Positions 9,701 to 15,777 of a stretch of DNA of 15,795 nt are shown one piece after another. A model generated the notes under the pieces. That model ran no database searches. It was not told where the DNA came from and saw nothing but the letters and a program-made list of their open reading frames with translations. Both the position numbers and the translations under genes were made by a program. This DNA is from Deltaproteobacteria bacterium (lineage in GTDB: Bacteria > Desulfobacterota > Desulfobacteria > Desulfobacterales > ETH-SRB1): assembly GCA_019314185.1 (NCBI GenBank), contig JAFCZU010000029.1, positions 1 through 15,795 on the forward strand, written 5' to 3'. The stretch's first letter is position 1. The number at the start of each line of letters is the position of its first letter.

Positions 9701-10181
9701 AGATGTGTCTTTTGCTCCCGTGTTTACACCTTTTCTCGGGCCTATGGATGAGGCCGCAAAAGGGCTGCTTCTGAGAATGCTTCAAGATGATGTGCCTGCG
9801 GACAGAGGGAACCAGTATAATTATTTTCATCCTGACTTATTAGATTTACCGACAAGCGAGGTAAATTTTTACCAGAGGCAGGCTAAAAATCTAGAAAGAA
9901 CCCTTGTCGATCAGAATGGATTAATGCCAATAGGTCTTTTGCGCTGGTGCCTTGATTATACGCGAACAACTCGAAGAAATATAGAAGGTGTTTTTGAAAG
10001 TGTGCGTAACAGGTTTACCGATATTGCGCAGACCGAGCTTTTTAGTGTGATTGATTCTATTTACAAATTTCGAAATGAATATGTAGCGCATCAGGATCGG
10101 GAGTTAAGTGATACCGAACTTACAAAAGAGGCTGTAAAGGAATGGAGCGATGGTCTTTATAACATTTGGAAATGCTCCTGA
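6783..10181 (+). CDS. res: Type III restriction enzyme Res subunit (helicase-nuclease)
   Basis: The 1132-residue protein shows a superfamily 2 motor: Walker A ATGAGKT (153-159), DEAH at 298-301, DFSATP (334-339), and motif [12 protein letters not shown] (535-544). A PD-(D/E)xK endonuclease follows, with TPDF (D839) and ETKG (E853, K855). With Mod it forms the ATP-dependent restriction complex that cuts unmethylated DNA. Usual Res subunits are about 900-1000 residues. Here an extension from about 940 carries a helical C-terminus with FRNEYVAHQ, in which R1097 and H1103 form an Rx5H motif as in HEPN domains. GAGGTG lies 5 bp before the ATG, and the ATGA overlap with mod shows translational coupling. 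The RM assignment is firm; the HEPN reading is tentative. Confidence 0.92.
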   Translation: MSSPVINLAALEPLYAPHEEPNFHRVRSEKGQPAKVVKGRRPSVITIAQNLRTFLKAWRESDYAGASDTTRELLYHWFEQDHIVETPNGERLPFRYYFCQRESIETLIYLFEVRGTRNLSAVIAEFGGEDRETAALGVNPDDDQWAKYAFKVATGAGKTKIMSLAVVWSYFHALRESNSPMAKHFVVIAPNLTVFERLKEDFGHGIIFDKDPLIPVAWRGDWNLSVVLQDQASGASTGGTLYLTNIHRLYDTNKRRKKGDGETYDWMGPVVSKQKALDTGRELRKRITGHDRIMILNDEAHHLWDPGSAWNEAIGFLHNEINGKTGEGLVAQLDFSATPKDNHGCIFQHVVCDTPLGEAVDAGIVKIPIIGRGEGLSERTSNDASERFEQHLMMGYQRWLKSKDEWENSGKKPLLFVMADNTEAADQITTRLNTDPLFDQLNGKTINLHTNLKGKIKWIGGKKRGYPVFVESEKEIKEDDLAALRELSRDLDSGKSPYQCIVSVLMLREGWDVRNVTTIVPLRPYTAKANILPEQTLGRGLRRMTPPGGAAELVTVVEHNAFVSLYQHELSQEGVPIEVVDVDKIPKSTVTIFPDRQNKDLNRFDIILPDVSPGFTRTPVLENLTVEDIRKALSGHDPLPLGSKGKDEIKYEGRHLLTNEVVEKMKISLPLLESGIGAVSYYREELERIAGLRGSHKIIAPLLETFITEILFEEKATLFDQRLVSRLADSDVREHIRAVFVPLILSRTTVKENRKPRGKGFPVSKWKPFQVTHSEHNPAIPAAHTIFNLLPCNRALEVLMCRFLEHAPDVKAFCKNAGPQALRVDYLSEKGRLSFYTPDFIARINSRKYILIETKGREDRDVPLKARAAVAWCEAASQDNVKWVYLYVPQDVFKELSDNKLKTLLRMCKPSLKQLLNEVSEPQLSLPFGEPKPGKESGAFAFLAEEKFTTLPTRYQKAIEQATNLYQFLEKKEDVSFAPVFTPFLGPMDEAAKGLLLRMLQDDVPADRGNQYNYFHPDLLDLPTSEVNFYQRQAKNLERTLVDQNGLMPIGLLRWCLDYTRTTRRNIEGVFESVRNRFTDIAQTELFSVIDSIYKFRNEYVAHQDRELSDTELTKEAVKEWSDGLYNIWKCS

Positions 10182-10321
10182 GTATATTAGTGTCTATCCA
10201 CAAACAACCTGTGCATCTTGTGTTATTTGCTCCGTCTTCTTGGTGGCAACAAATGATAAGTTTTTCTGAATACTGATATTACAAGCAAAAAACTTCAAAA
10301 CCACAACCTTGGATTAATATT
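10182..10321. other. Intergenic gap after res
   Basis: This 140-bp stretch holds no open frame of note, no good hairpin with a T-run, and no convincing -35/-10 pair. Confidence 0.4.
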
Positions 10322-10504
10322 ATGCATATAAATTCAAATGACAAAACAATACAACCAATAAGTTGCTGGGAATGTCGATATATAGATCTAACGGGGAATA
10401 CATTTCTTGGAAGATGTTTATGGTTTCGGGAACATGGCCTGGAAGTTAAGGAAATTCCTGTTCACAAGGTTGATGAAGGCTGTCAACATTTTCAGCAAAA
10501 GTAA
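10322..10504 (+). CDS. Small four-cysteine protein, possible metal-binding knuckle
   Basis: The 60-residue product has cysteines at 15, 18, 32 and 54 (CWEC, then GRC, then EGC). This CX2CX13CX21C spacing could bind zinc or a small Fe-S cluster. No membrane segment or signal peptide is seen. I do not recognise a characterised family. The last 13 codons (10463-10501) recur with about five base changes at 15721-15759, where the peptide HKVDEACEHFQQK differs at only two residues. This supports the frame being genuinely coding, or descended from coding sequence. No strong Shine-Dalgarno sequence precedes the ATG. It precedes the 61-aa gene by 71 bp, and both small genes recur together at the right edge. 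Confidence 0.6.
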   Translation: MHINSNDKTIQPISCWECRYIDLTGNTFLGRCLWFREHGLEVKEIPVHKVDEGCQHFQQK

Positions 10505-10575
10505 CCAGGATATTGTTTCACACAGGTTCTTAAAGAACTCCAAGCATCGCATAAATACAAAAAAGAGGTGAAAAA

Positions 10576-10761
10576 ATGCAGAATATAAAATATGAAGTTA
10601 AAGACGATAAACTGATTATTGAGATAGATTTAACAAAAGAGTTTGGCCCTTCAAAATCCGGCAAAACGATAACAGTCGCCAGCACACGTGGTAACCAGAA
10701 AATCGAGGGCACTGATGTTGTAATGGGTTTGAACATTTACAAATATCCGGAAAATGAATAA
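10576..10761 (+). CDS. Small conserved-looking hypothetical protein (61 aa)
   Basis: The 61-residue product starts MQNIKYEVKDDKLIIEIDLT and contains FGPSKSGKTITVASTRGN. It reads as two or three beta strands plus a polar loop. GPSKSGKT looks superficially like a P-loop, but it sits in a very short protein without a Walker B, so I do not call an NTPase. I know similar short proteins as uncharacterised small proteins in bacteria; no function can be given. A strong GAGGTG site lies 5 bp before the ATG. A second copy of its start (MQNVKY), with the same ribosome binding site, appears at 15778 and runs off the window. Confidence 0.7.
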   Translation: MQNIKYEVKDDKLIIEIDLTKEFGPSKSGKTITVASTRGNQKIEGTDVVMGLNIYKYPENE

Positions 10762-10827
10762 CATCCACGGTTCAGCGAACTATTTATCAATAAAAAATCG
10801 GATTACCTTAAAATTGTGAATTAATGT

Positions 10828-10964
10828 TGACAAACTCGTAAAAAGTCGAAAAATACCATTTCCCGTCATTCCGGCAAAAGCCGGAATCCAGTAAATTCAA
10901 TGCATTCTGGATGCCGGATCAAGTCCGGCATGACAATTTCGAGACTTTTTACGAGTTCATCAAT
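10828..10964. repeat. MITE-like palindromic element with 15-bp perfect terminal inverted repeats
   Basis: AACTCGTAAAAAGTC at 10833-10847 is repeated exactly as its reverse complement at 10943-10957. Outside these, TTGAC (10828) and the complement of TCATCAA (10958-10964) extend the repeat imperfectly. Inside are nested palindromes: ATTCCGGC/GCCGGAAT at 10868-10887 with a 4-nt loop, GCCGGA/TCCGGC at 10913-10929 with a 5-nt loop, and an outer GTCATTCCGG versus CCGGCATGAC pairing. It has no coding capacity. Small elements of this 'CCGTCATTCCGGC' type are common in intergenic DNA of deltaproteobacterial-type genomes (general knowledge). It separates the type III RM and small-gene block from the first ATPase/TOPRIM pair. 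Confidence 0.75.
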
Positions 10965-11040
10965 GTTCGACAATTAAATTACTATTTTTTAGCAAGATCA
11001 GCATGAGCATTGAGAGCATTAACATTATGGAGGCGGGATA

Positions 11041-12195
11041 ATGATTATATCTCATATCAAAATGAAAAACTGGCGGAATTTCAGAAACGTGGATACTCCG
11101 CTTGGAAGGCGCATGTTTCTTGTAGGAGCGAATGCTTCAGGAAAATCCAACTTTTTAGATGCTCTGCGTTTTTTACGGGATATAGCAAAAACCGAGGGCG
11201 GAGGTTTGCAAAGGGCGGTCAGTGAGCGCGGTGGAATATCCAAGATCCGCTGTCTTGCGGCGCGAAAAGAACCCCAGGTCGAGATCGAAATTCATCTCGC
11301 AGAATCTCATGGTGAAGAAGTCTTGTGGAAATATGCCCTTGGAATAAAACAGGAAAGCCGGGGGCATCGAAACCCCTATGTGTTTTATGAAAAAGTCTGG
11401 AAGGGTAATAAACTAATCCTTGATCGGCCAAACGATGAAGACAATAAAGATTTGCCGCGATTAAAACAGACCCACCTTGAGCAGATAAATGTCAATTTGC
11501 AGTTCAGGGACGTAGTAAAATTTCTTGACTCAATTTATTATCTTCACCTGGTACCTCAGGTTCTTCGTCATCCGGAAACCTTTACAGGGCCGGCAAGCAA
11601 AGAAGACCCTTTTGGCAGGAGCTTTCTGGAACGTATTGTCCAAACTTCGGTCAAGACACGGCGCTCTCGCCTGAAAAAGATCGAAAAAGCGCTTAAAATT
11701 GCAGTTCCTCAATTAATACAGCTTACTGATACGAGAGACAAAAGAGGTGTCCCGCATCTCGAAGCTATATATGAACATTGGAGACCCAATGCCGGCAAGC
11801 AAAGTGAAGATCAATTTTCTGACGGCACCTTGCGTCTTATCGGTTTTCTATGGTCAATCCTTGATGGAGATTCTTTATTGCTTATGGAAGAACCTGAATT
11901 GTCGCTGCATTCGGCTATTGTGAAAAAACTGCCTGGTTTGATCTGGCGCATCCAAAGCAGAAAAAAGAGACAGATCATCATTTCTACTCACAGCTTTGAT
12001 TTACTCTCAGACAAAGGAATTGGTGGTGAAGAGGTCTTGCTGCTTATTCCTGATATCGAGGGCACAAAGGTTGTGCAGGCATCTTCAGTAAAAGATGTAA
12101 AAATATTGTTAGATAGCGGATTCAGTATATCAGAAGCGGCCCTGCCGAAAACCGAACCGGAAAACTTAACCCAGTTGAGTCTGTTCAATGGATGA
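11041..12195 (+). CDS. AAA/SMC-like ATPase of an ATPase-TOPRIM defence pair
   Basis: The 384-residue protein has the ABC/SMC-like ATPase layout of the AAA_15/AAA_21 (OLD/RecF-like) group. The N-terminal strand is followed by Walker A GANASGKS (29-36). A signature-like stretch, SDGTLRLIGFLWSIL, begins near residue 260. Walker B is LLLMEEPELSLH (279-290), with the catalytic acidic pair in MEEPE, and the H-loop is IISTHS (313-318). Such ATPases serve as sensors that hold or release a toxic TOPRIM nuclease in PARIS and OLD-type systems. GGAGG lies 7 bp before the ATG. The next gene starts inside its last codons (8-bp overlap), so the pair is translationally coupled. The defence role is inferred from pairing and neighbourhood. 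Confidence 0.88.
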   Translation: MIISHIKMKNWRNFRNVDTPLGRRMFLVGANASGKSNFLDALRFLRDIAKTEGGGLQRAVSERGGISKIRCLAARKEPQVEIEIHLAESHGEEVLWKYALGIKQESRGHRNPYVFYEKVWKGNKLILDRPNDEDNKDLPRLKQTHLEQINVNLQFRDVVKFLDSIYYLHLVPQVLRHPETFTGPASKEDPFGRSFLERIVQTSVKTRRSRLKKIEKALKIAVPQLIQLTDTRDKRGVPHLEAIYEHWRPNAGKQSEDQFSDGTLRLIGFLWSILDGDSLLLMEEPELSLHSAIVKKLPGLIWRIQSRKKRQIIISTHSFDLLSDKGIGGEEVLLLIPDIEGTKVVQASSVKDVKILLDSGFSISEAALPKTEPENLTQLSLFNG

Positions 12196-12802
12196 AACCA
12201 TTCCAATTTTAATAGCAGTTGAAGATACGCTAAGCGAGGCTGTTTTAAGGGCAATGTTTGAACAGTCATCCTGCACTTTTGCTGTCGGCAACTGCCTGGG
12301 ACGCGAAGGCAGCGGCTACTTGAAAAACAATATGCGAAAGTTTAATAGGGCGGCAAGAGGCATTCCCTTTTTTGTGCTGACTGATCTTGATCAGATAGAT
12401 TGTCCTCCAACGCTTATTAACAGGTGGCTGACAGTTCCAAAGCATGAAAATTTGATATTTCGGATTGCAGTAAGGGAGATTGAATCTTGGCTACTGGCTC
12501 ACAGGGAAGCCTTTGCATCCTTTTTGGGAATTCAAAAATCACAGATCCCTCTAAGTCCTGACGATTTGGAAGATCCCAAAAGTTTTTTGTTAACACTGAC
12601 AAAAAAATCAAAAAAACAATCCCTGAAAAAGGCAATTATTCCTGCTGCCGGTAGCACTGCTAAAATCGGTCCGGATTATAATGGAGTTCTGATATCTTTT
12701 GTGTATAATTTTTGGCAGGTAAAAGAGGCTTCAAAAATTTCCCCGAGTCTTAATCGGGCATTCAGTGCCATTAAGGCTTTCAGACCAGTTTGGAAAAAGT
12801 AA
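12188..12802 (+). CDS. DUF4276-like TOPRIM-fold protein, probable effector of the upstream ATPase
   Basis: The 204-residue product shows TOPRIM-like acidic residues: E12 and E17 in VEDTLSE, TDLD at 65-68 (D66, D68) after a hydrophobic strand FFVL, then FRIAVREIESWLLAHRE (91-107) with E98 and E100. The VREIESWLL segment and the terminal NFWQV...SPSLNRAF pattern are those of DUF4276-type partners of AAA ATPases. TOPRIM proteins in OLD and PARIS systems are nucleases. I infer that this one is the effector and the ATPase its controller. It starts inside the ATPase gene (ATGGATGA junction) with no separate Shine-Dalgarno sequence. It is not the DUF4435 type of canonical PARIS as far as I can judge by eye. 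Confidence 0.75.
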   Translation: MDETIPILIAVEDTLSEAVLRAMFEQSSCTFAVGNCLGREGSGYLKNNMRKFNRAARGIPFFVLTDLDQIDCPPTLINRWLTVPKHENLIFRIAVREIESWLLAHREAFASFLGIQKSQIPLSPDDLEDPKSFLLTLTKKSKKQSLKKAIIPAAGSTAKIGPDYNGVLISFVYNFWQVKEASKISPSLNRAFSAIKAFRPVWKK

Positions 12803-12806
12803 AATC

Positions 12807-12914
12807 ATGAAGAAATCTGCCATTGACCGGATAGGTAAGGTACATTTCATGCGTTACGAATCTACAAACAATGATTGAACACGTCTTATCGAACTGTTGA
12901 CGGGCAAATATTAA
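12807..12914 (+). pseudogene. Possible short gene remnant with one internal stop
   Basis: The frame from ATG 12807 reads MKKSAIDRIGKVHFMRYEST and three more residues to TGA at 12876-12878. The same frame then continues TRLIELLTGKY to TAA at 12912-12914. If the TGA were a mutated sense codon, this would be a 35-residue peptide. I cannot assign it to a family. It begins 4 bp after the TOPRIM gene. It may be only a chance frame. Confidence 0.25.
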
Positions 12915-13000
12915 AGGCGGTGCCTAATAGAGAACAAATTGGAAGCATGAAGGCAATAGTTGCAAAAATCTTCTTTTAGAGAAAAAATCGTAAAATTTCC

Positions 13001-13029
13001 TTGATATCTGGAAATAATTTTCCTATAAA
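13001..13029 (+). promoter_or_regulatory. Sigma70-type promoter of the rloA-rloB pair
   Basis: TTGATA at 13001-13006 and TATAAA at 13024-13029 are separated by exactly 17 bp, each one base off consensus. Transcription would start near 13036 and give a leader of about 50 nt before the rloA ATG at 13087. This is the best promoter-like sequence I found in the window. Confidence 0.55.
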
Positions 13030-13038
13030 GAACTAAAG

Positions 13039-13068
13039 ATCGGAGATTTTCTCTCCGATTTTTCTTTT
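13039..13068 (+). terminator. Intrinsic-terminator-like hairpin in the rloA leader
   Basis: ATCGGAGA (13039-13046) pairs perfectly with TCTCCGAT (13052-13059) around a TTTTC loop, and the stem is followed by TTTTTCTTTT. It could end transcription coming from the upstream ATPase-TOPRIM operon. Because the good promoter at 13001-13029 lies before it, it would also sit at the very 5' end of the rloA transcript and might act there as an attenuator or a 5' stabilising stem. Confidence 0.7.
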
Positions 13069-13072
13069 AAAC

Positions 13073-13077
13073 GGGGG
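13073..13077 (+). promoter_or_regulatory. G-rich ribosome binding site that decides the rloA start
   Basis: GGGGG ends directly against a TTG (13078), leaving no spacer for that codon, but stands 9 bp from ATG 13087. This favours the ATG. Confidence 0.5.
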
Positions 13078-13086
13078 TTGTTAAAA

Positions 13087-14439
13087 ATGTTAGTTCAATT
13101 TACAGTTAAAAATTTTCTTTCCTTTAAAGAAGAAAGTAGTCTCAACCTGTTAGCCACGGCTGACGCCAAACACCCGCTTCATCTTATCCCTAACAAGAAA
13201 AAGAAATCCATATTGCGGACAGCGGCTGTTTATGGAGCCAACGGCAGCGGCAAATCCAATCTGGTTAAGGCGATTGCCTTTGCCAAAAGTCTTATTGTCG
13301 ATGGAACAAGGCCGGATCAGAGAATCCCTCTCACTCCTTTCAAGCTGAATGAGAAAAGCCGGAAGTCCCCCAGCAGATTTGAATTTGTCATAAATTACCA
13401 GGACATCATATATACCTATGGCTTTGTCGTGAATGAGTCGGAAGTTAAAGAGGAGTGGCTCTTTGCCATCCGCAATGTCAGGGAAGTTCGGCTTTTTGAA
13501 AGGATTACCAGCTCTAATGGCAAGGCAAAGGTTGAATTTGGTCCAAGTCTTGCTGGGAAGAAGACAAAGAAGCATCAGTTTTTGAGTTTTATCGCGGAAG
13601 GAACGAGGCCGAATGAACTGTTTCTCCATGAACTGTACGAGAAAAACGTGAAAGATGTCCTGCCGTTGATTAACTGGTTTAGAGCAGTTCTTGTGATAAT
13701 CGGCCCGGAAGCTGCCTATCGCGATCTTATCTTCGATGCTTATACAAATGAAAATTTTATTCAGTTTATGGGGATTTTCCTGAAAAATGCCGATACTGGG
13801 ATTGATTCAATAGTTACTGAAAAGATTGAACCTGATTTTGATAAATATTTTCCAGAAATGCCGGAAAAACTGAAAAATGATCTTCTGAACATCAAGCCCA
13901 ACGTCAGGGTCATGCTCAGCACTCCGGAAGGGCGTCGATATACATTGATGCGCGAGGAGAATGGAGAGATTGTGCTGTTGTGGCTGAAAGCAAGGCATAA
14001 ATTAAAGACAGGAGGCAATGTTGACATGGAAATTAAACATGAGTCCGACGGCACCAGACGACTCATGGATCTGCTTCCGGCTTTATTACATTCGAAGAGC
14101 GAGGAACGGGTGTATATCATCGATGAAATTGACCGTAGTATGCACCCCCTTTTGTCTAAAATGTTTTTACAGGCATATCTTGATGATCAGAAGTGTGGCA
14201 AAGGTCAGATCATTATTACCACTCATGAAAGCAATTTACTGGATAGAGAACTGCTCAGGAGAGATGAAATCTGGTTTACGGAAAAAGATGAGGAAGGCTC
14301 TACTCACTTATATTCTCTTTCAGAATATAAGGTGAGGCCTGATCTCAAGTTGGGCAAAGGATATCTTGACGGCCGGTTCGGGGCCATCCCCTTTCTTGGA
14401 GATATTGAGAAATTGCAATACTGCTTAAAAGATAGATAA
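13087..14439 (+). CDS. rloA: RloA-like AAA ATPase (AAA_15/AAA_21), partner of RloB
   Basis: From ATG 13087 the protein has 450 residues; the in-frame TTG at 13078 is a less likely start. It begins MLVQFTVKNFLSFKEE, the typical first strand and turn of this ATPase group. Walker A is GANGSGKS (50-57), Walker B is VYIIDEIDRSMHP (342-354), and the H-loop is TTHES (378-382). A signature-like stretch SDGTRRLMDLLPALLH precedes Walker B. The RloA/RloB names come from ORFs linked to Campylobacter type I restriction loci; related ATPase-TOPRIM pairs act in phage defence. It has its own promoter and leader hairpin. rloB follows after 15 bp, so the two form an operon. Confidence 0.88.
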   Translation: MLVQFTVKNFLSFKEESSLNLLATADAKHPLHLIPNKKKKSILRTAAVYGANGSGKSNLVKAIAFAKSLIVDGTRPDQRIPLTPFKLNEKSRKSPSRFEFVINYQDIIYTYGFVVNESEVKEEWLFAIRNVREVRLFERITSSNGKAKVEFGPSLAGKKTKKHQFLSFIAEGTRPNELFLHELYEKNVKDVLPLINWFRAVLVIIGPEAAYRDLIFDAYTNENFIQFMGIFLKNADTGIDSIVTEKIEPDFDKYFPEMPEKLKNDLLNIKPNVRVMLSTPEGRRYTLMREENGEIVLLWLKARHKLKTGGNVDMEIKHESDGTRRLMDLLPALLHSKSEERVYIIDEIDRSMHPLLSKMFLQAYLDDQKCGKGQIIITTHESNLLDRELLRRDEIWFTEKDEEGSTHLYSLSEYKVRPDLKLGKGYLDGRFGAIPFLGDIEKLQYCLKDR

Positions 14440-14454
14440 GGAGGTTGTTTTCCA

Positions 14455-15054
14455 ATGGCATTGACCACAAGGTTGAAAAGACCTCTTGATCGCCGATCTC
14501 GGCCGGAACCGCATCGTGATGCAAGACTTTTCGTGATTGCAACGGAAGGAGAGGAAACTGAGAAGCAATATTTTTCCATGTTTCGGAACAAGCGGTGCCA
14601 GGTAAAAATAATCGCAAGTTTAGAAGGAAGATCGGCTCCCAAATACGTTCTTGAGCAACTAAAAAAATTCAAGAAAGAGTATCAGCTCAAAGGGGATGAT
14701 GAGCTTTGGCTGATGATAGATGTCGACCGATGGCCTGAAAGAGAATTGGCTGCAGTGTCAAGCCAGTCCGCGCAAAACAATTTTTTTCTTGCTGTGAGCA
14801 ATCCATGCTTTGAGATATGGCTTTACCTGCATCATGCTTCGACACGGAAAAAATCGATTTCTTCAGTAAAAATGAAGCAAATACTCAGGGACAAACTCGG
14901 AAGTTACAATTCTTCAAATCTTGACTTGAGCCAGTTTGCAGGGAAAGTTGAGAAGGCTATTGCGAGAGCAAAAAAACTTGACATAGATGTAACTGAGCGA
15001 TGGCCATCGTCAACCGGAACGCATGTTTACAAGGTCGTTAAAAAAATAAAGTAA
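14455..15054 (+). CDS. rloB: RloB-like TOPRIM-fold protein
   Basis: The 199-residue product has the RloB pattern. A basic N-terminal tail is followed by strand LFVIATEGEETEKQYF (25-40) with the TOPRIM glutamate E31, then LMIDVDRW (86-93) with D89 and D91, then SNPCFEIWLYLHH (115-127) with E120. The C-terminus ends in a basic helix. TOPRIM nucleases in partner systems cut DNA or tRNA when released by the ATPase. By analogy this is the effector of the RloA pair; its target is unknown. AAGGAGG lies 10 bp before the ATG, overlapping the rloA stop region. No convincing terminator follows. Confidence 0.88.
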   Translation: MALTTRLKRPLDRRSRPEPHRDARLFVIATEGEETEKQYFSMFRNKRCQVKIIASLEGRSAPKYVLEQLKKFKKEYQLKGDDELWLMIDVDRWPERELAAVSSQSAQNNFFLAVSNPCFEIWLYLHHASTRKKSISSVKMKQILRDKLGSYNSSNLDLSQFAGKVEKAIARAKKLDIDVTERWPSSTGTHVYKVVKKIK

Positions 15055-15114
15055 TTTTCCCTCCTGCCGGAATACAGCAGGCAAGTCAATTCTTAGCCCA
15101 TCTTTTTCACTTTT

Positions 15115-15291
15115 ATGAGCAAATACTCACAAAAACCCAAATATGCCAAATATGCCGGGTATGCTGAAGCGCCGATTCATATTGTGTATTCAAATACGCG
15201 GGACGGGCAAAACGCTTCTGAGTTGAATAATGGCTTGGCTGAAGAAAAAGTTCTGGAAAGCTTTGCGCTGATTGTTTCAGGTGTCAGATAA
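15115..15291 (+). CDS. Small ORF of unknown function, possible gene remnant
   Basis: A 58-residue frame, starting MSKYSQKPKYAKYAGYAEAP and ending VLESFALIVSGVR, is open from ATG 15115 to TAA. It has a plausible amino-acid mix with a tyrosine/lysine-rich repeat-like start (KYAKYAGY). There is no Shine-Dalgarno sequence, and I recognise no family. It lies at the start of a stretch of decayed gene pieces, so it may itself be the N-terminus of a lost gene. Confidence 0.35.
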   Translation: MSKYSQKPKYAKYAGYAEAPIHIVYSNTRDGQNASELNNGLAEEKVLESFALIVSGVR

Positions 15292-15441
15292 TAGGCCAAT
15301 TATAACGATAGCGATTCTTTTTAAGAACTTTTTACAACACGTACATATTTTTAGGATAAACTCCCATGCATGAAGTAAGGGAACAAAACAGGGTCGTATC
15401 TTAAATCTTAACTATTGATTTGTCGCGTTATCTTTAGGAGT
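15292..15441. other. Intergenic stretch without recognisable feature
   Basis: AT-rich, with no long frame, no clear promoter and no hairpin with a T-run. It separates the small ORF from the RhuM remnant. Confidence 0.4.
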
Positions 15442-15660
15442 TATCAAACCGAAAGCGGTCAGGCAAAAATAGAGGAACGCATTGAAAGTGAGATCGTCTG
15501 ATTGACGCAAAAGCTGATGGCAGAATTGTTTCAAGTCACAATTCCAGCTATTAATGAACATGTAAAAAATATCTGTAATGAGGCGGAACTCGTGCCTGAA
15601 GCAACTATTCGGAAATTCTGAATAGTTCAAGAAAAGGGAAAAAAGGAAGTTTCTCGTGCC
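15442..15660 (+). pseudogene. RhuM-family gene fragment with two in-frame stops
   Basis: The frame starting at 15442 reads YQTESGQAKIEERIESEIV, TGA (15499-15501), LTQKLMAELFQVTIPAINEH through EAELVPEATIRKF, TGA (15619-15621), then IVQEKGKKEVSRAV. This is the N-terminal DNA-binding part of the RhuM (virulence protein) family, in which the first stop replaces the Trp of VWLTQ and the second replaces a residue of RKFLIVQ (family knowledge). The family continues with VDFYNLD, but here the sequence jumps after VDF into the mod fragment. With no start codon, two stops and no C-terminus it is dead. Confidence 0.8.
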
Positions 15661-15720
15661 GTTGATTTTGGCTGGCACAAGGGAAAGCCTTTTGAGCATA
15701 ACTGGCAGGATTTTCGTACT
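15661..15720 (+). pseudogene. 60-bp fragment of the mod 3' region
   Basis: 56 of 60 bases match 6589-6648 of the mod gene by my count (four differences), encoding [20 protein letters not shown] against [20 protein letters not shown]. It sits in frame between the RhuM fragment and the four-cysteine fragment. The left junction is at GTTGATTTT, which encodes the VDF expected in both RhuM and Mod. Confidence 0.88.
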
Positions 15721-15759
15721 CACAAAGTTGATGAAGCTTGTGAACATTTCCAGCAAAAA
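15721..15759 (+). pseudogene. 3' fragment of a second four-cysteine small gene
   Basis: It corresponds to 10463-10501 and encodes HKVDEACEHFQQK, against HKVDEGCQHFQQK in the intact gene. The stop codon and most of the spacer present after the intact copy (10502-10556) are missing. The frame instead runs on through the next ribosome binding site into the second 61-aa gene copy. Confidence 0.8.
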
Positions 15760-15777
15760 CAAAAAAGAGGTGAAGAA

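Noticed and set aside
164..10181. DISARM or similar multi-gene system formed by PLD, helicase and methyltransferase genes
   Set aside because: The PLD gene is a truncated remnant separated by other operons, and Mod-Res shows plain type III layout with ATGA coupling. The other DISARM components are not visible.
10650..10680. Walker A-like GPSKSGKT in the 61-aa protein
   Set aside because: The protein is too short for a P-loop domain and has no Walker B, so the match is likely accidental.
10828..10856. TTGACA at the start of the palindrome as a promoter for the ATPase gene at 11041
   Set aside because: The -35 box is perfect, but nothing resembling TATAAT stands 16-18 bp downstream, and the hexamer is part of the terminal repeat.
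13150..13629. 159-residue open frame on the minus strand
   Set aside because: It lies entirely within rloA, whose Walker motifs prove the plus-strand frame. It has no recognisable domain or start signal.
15063..15081. CCTGC/GCAGG hairpin after rloB as a terminator
   Set aside because: It has only a 5-bp stem with a 9-nt loop and no following T-run.
15499..15621. TGA read as tryptophan (recoding) in the RhuM frame
   Set aside because: The second TGA falls where the family has Leu, the gene lacks a start codon and its C-terminus, and TGA is the normal stop of intact genes here such as mod and res.
15412..15762. 116-residue minus-strand open frame at the right edge
   Set aside because: It is antisense to the RhuM, mod and four-cysteine fragments, all of which read meaningfully on the plus strand. 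The open minus frame is a by-product.
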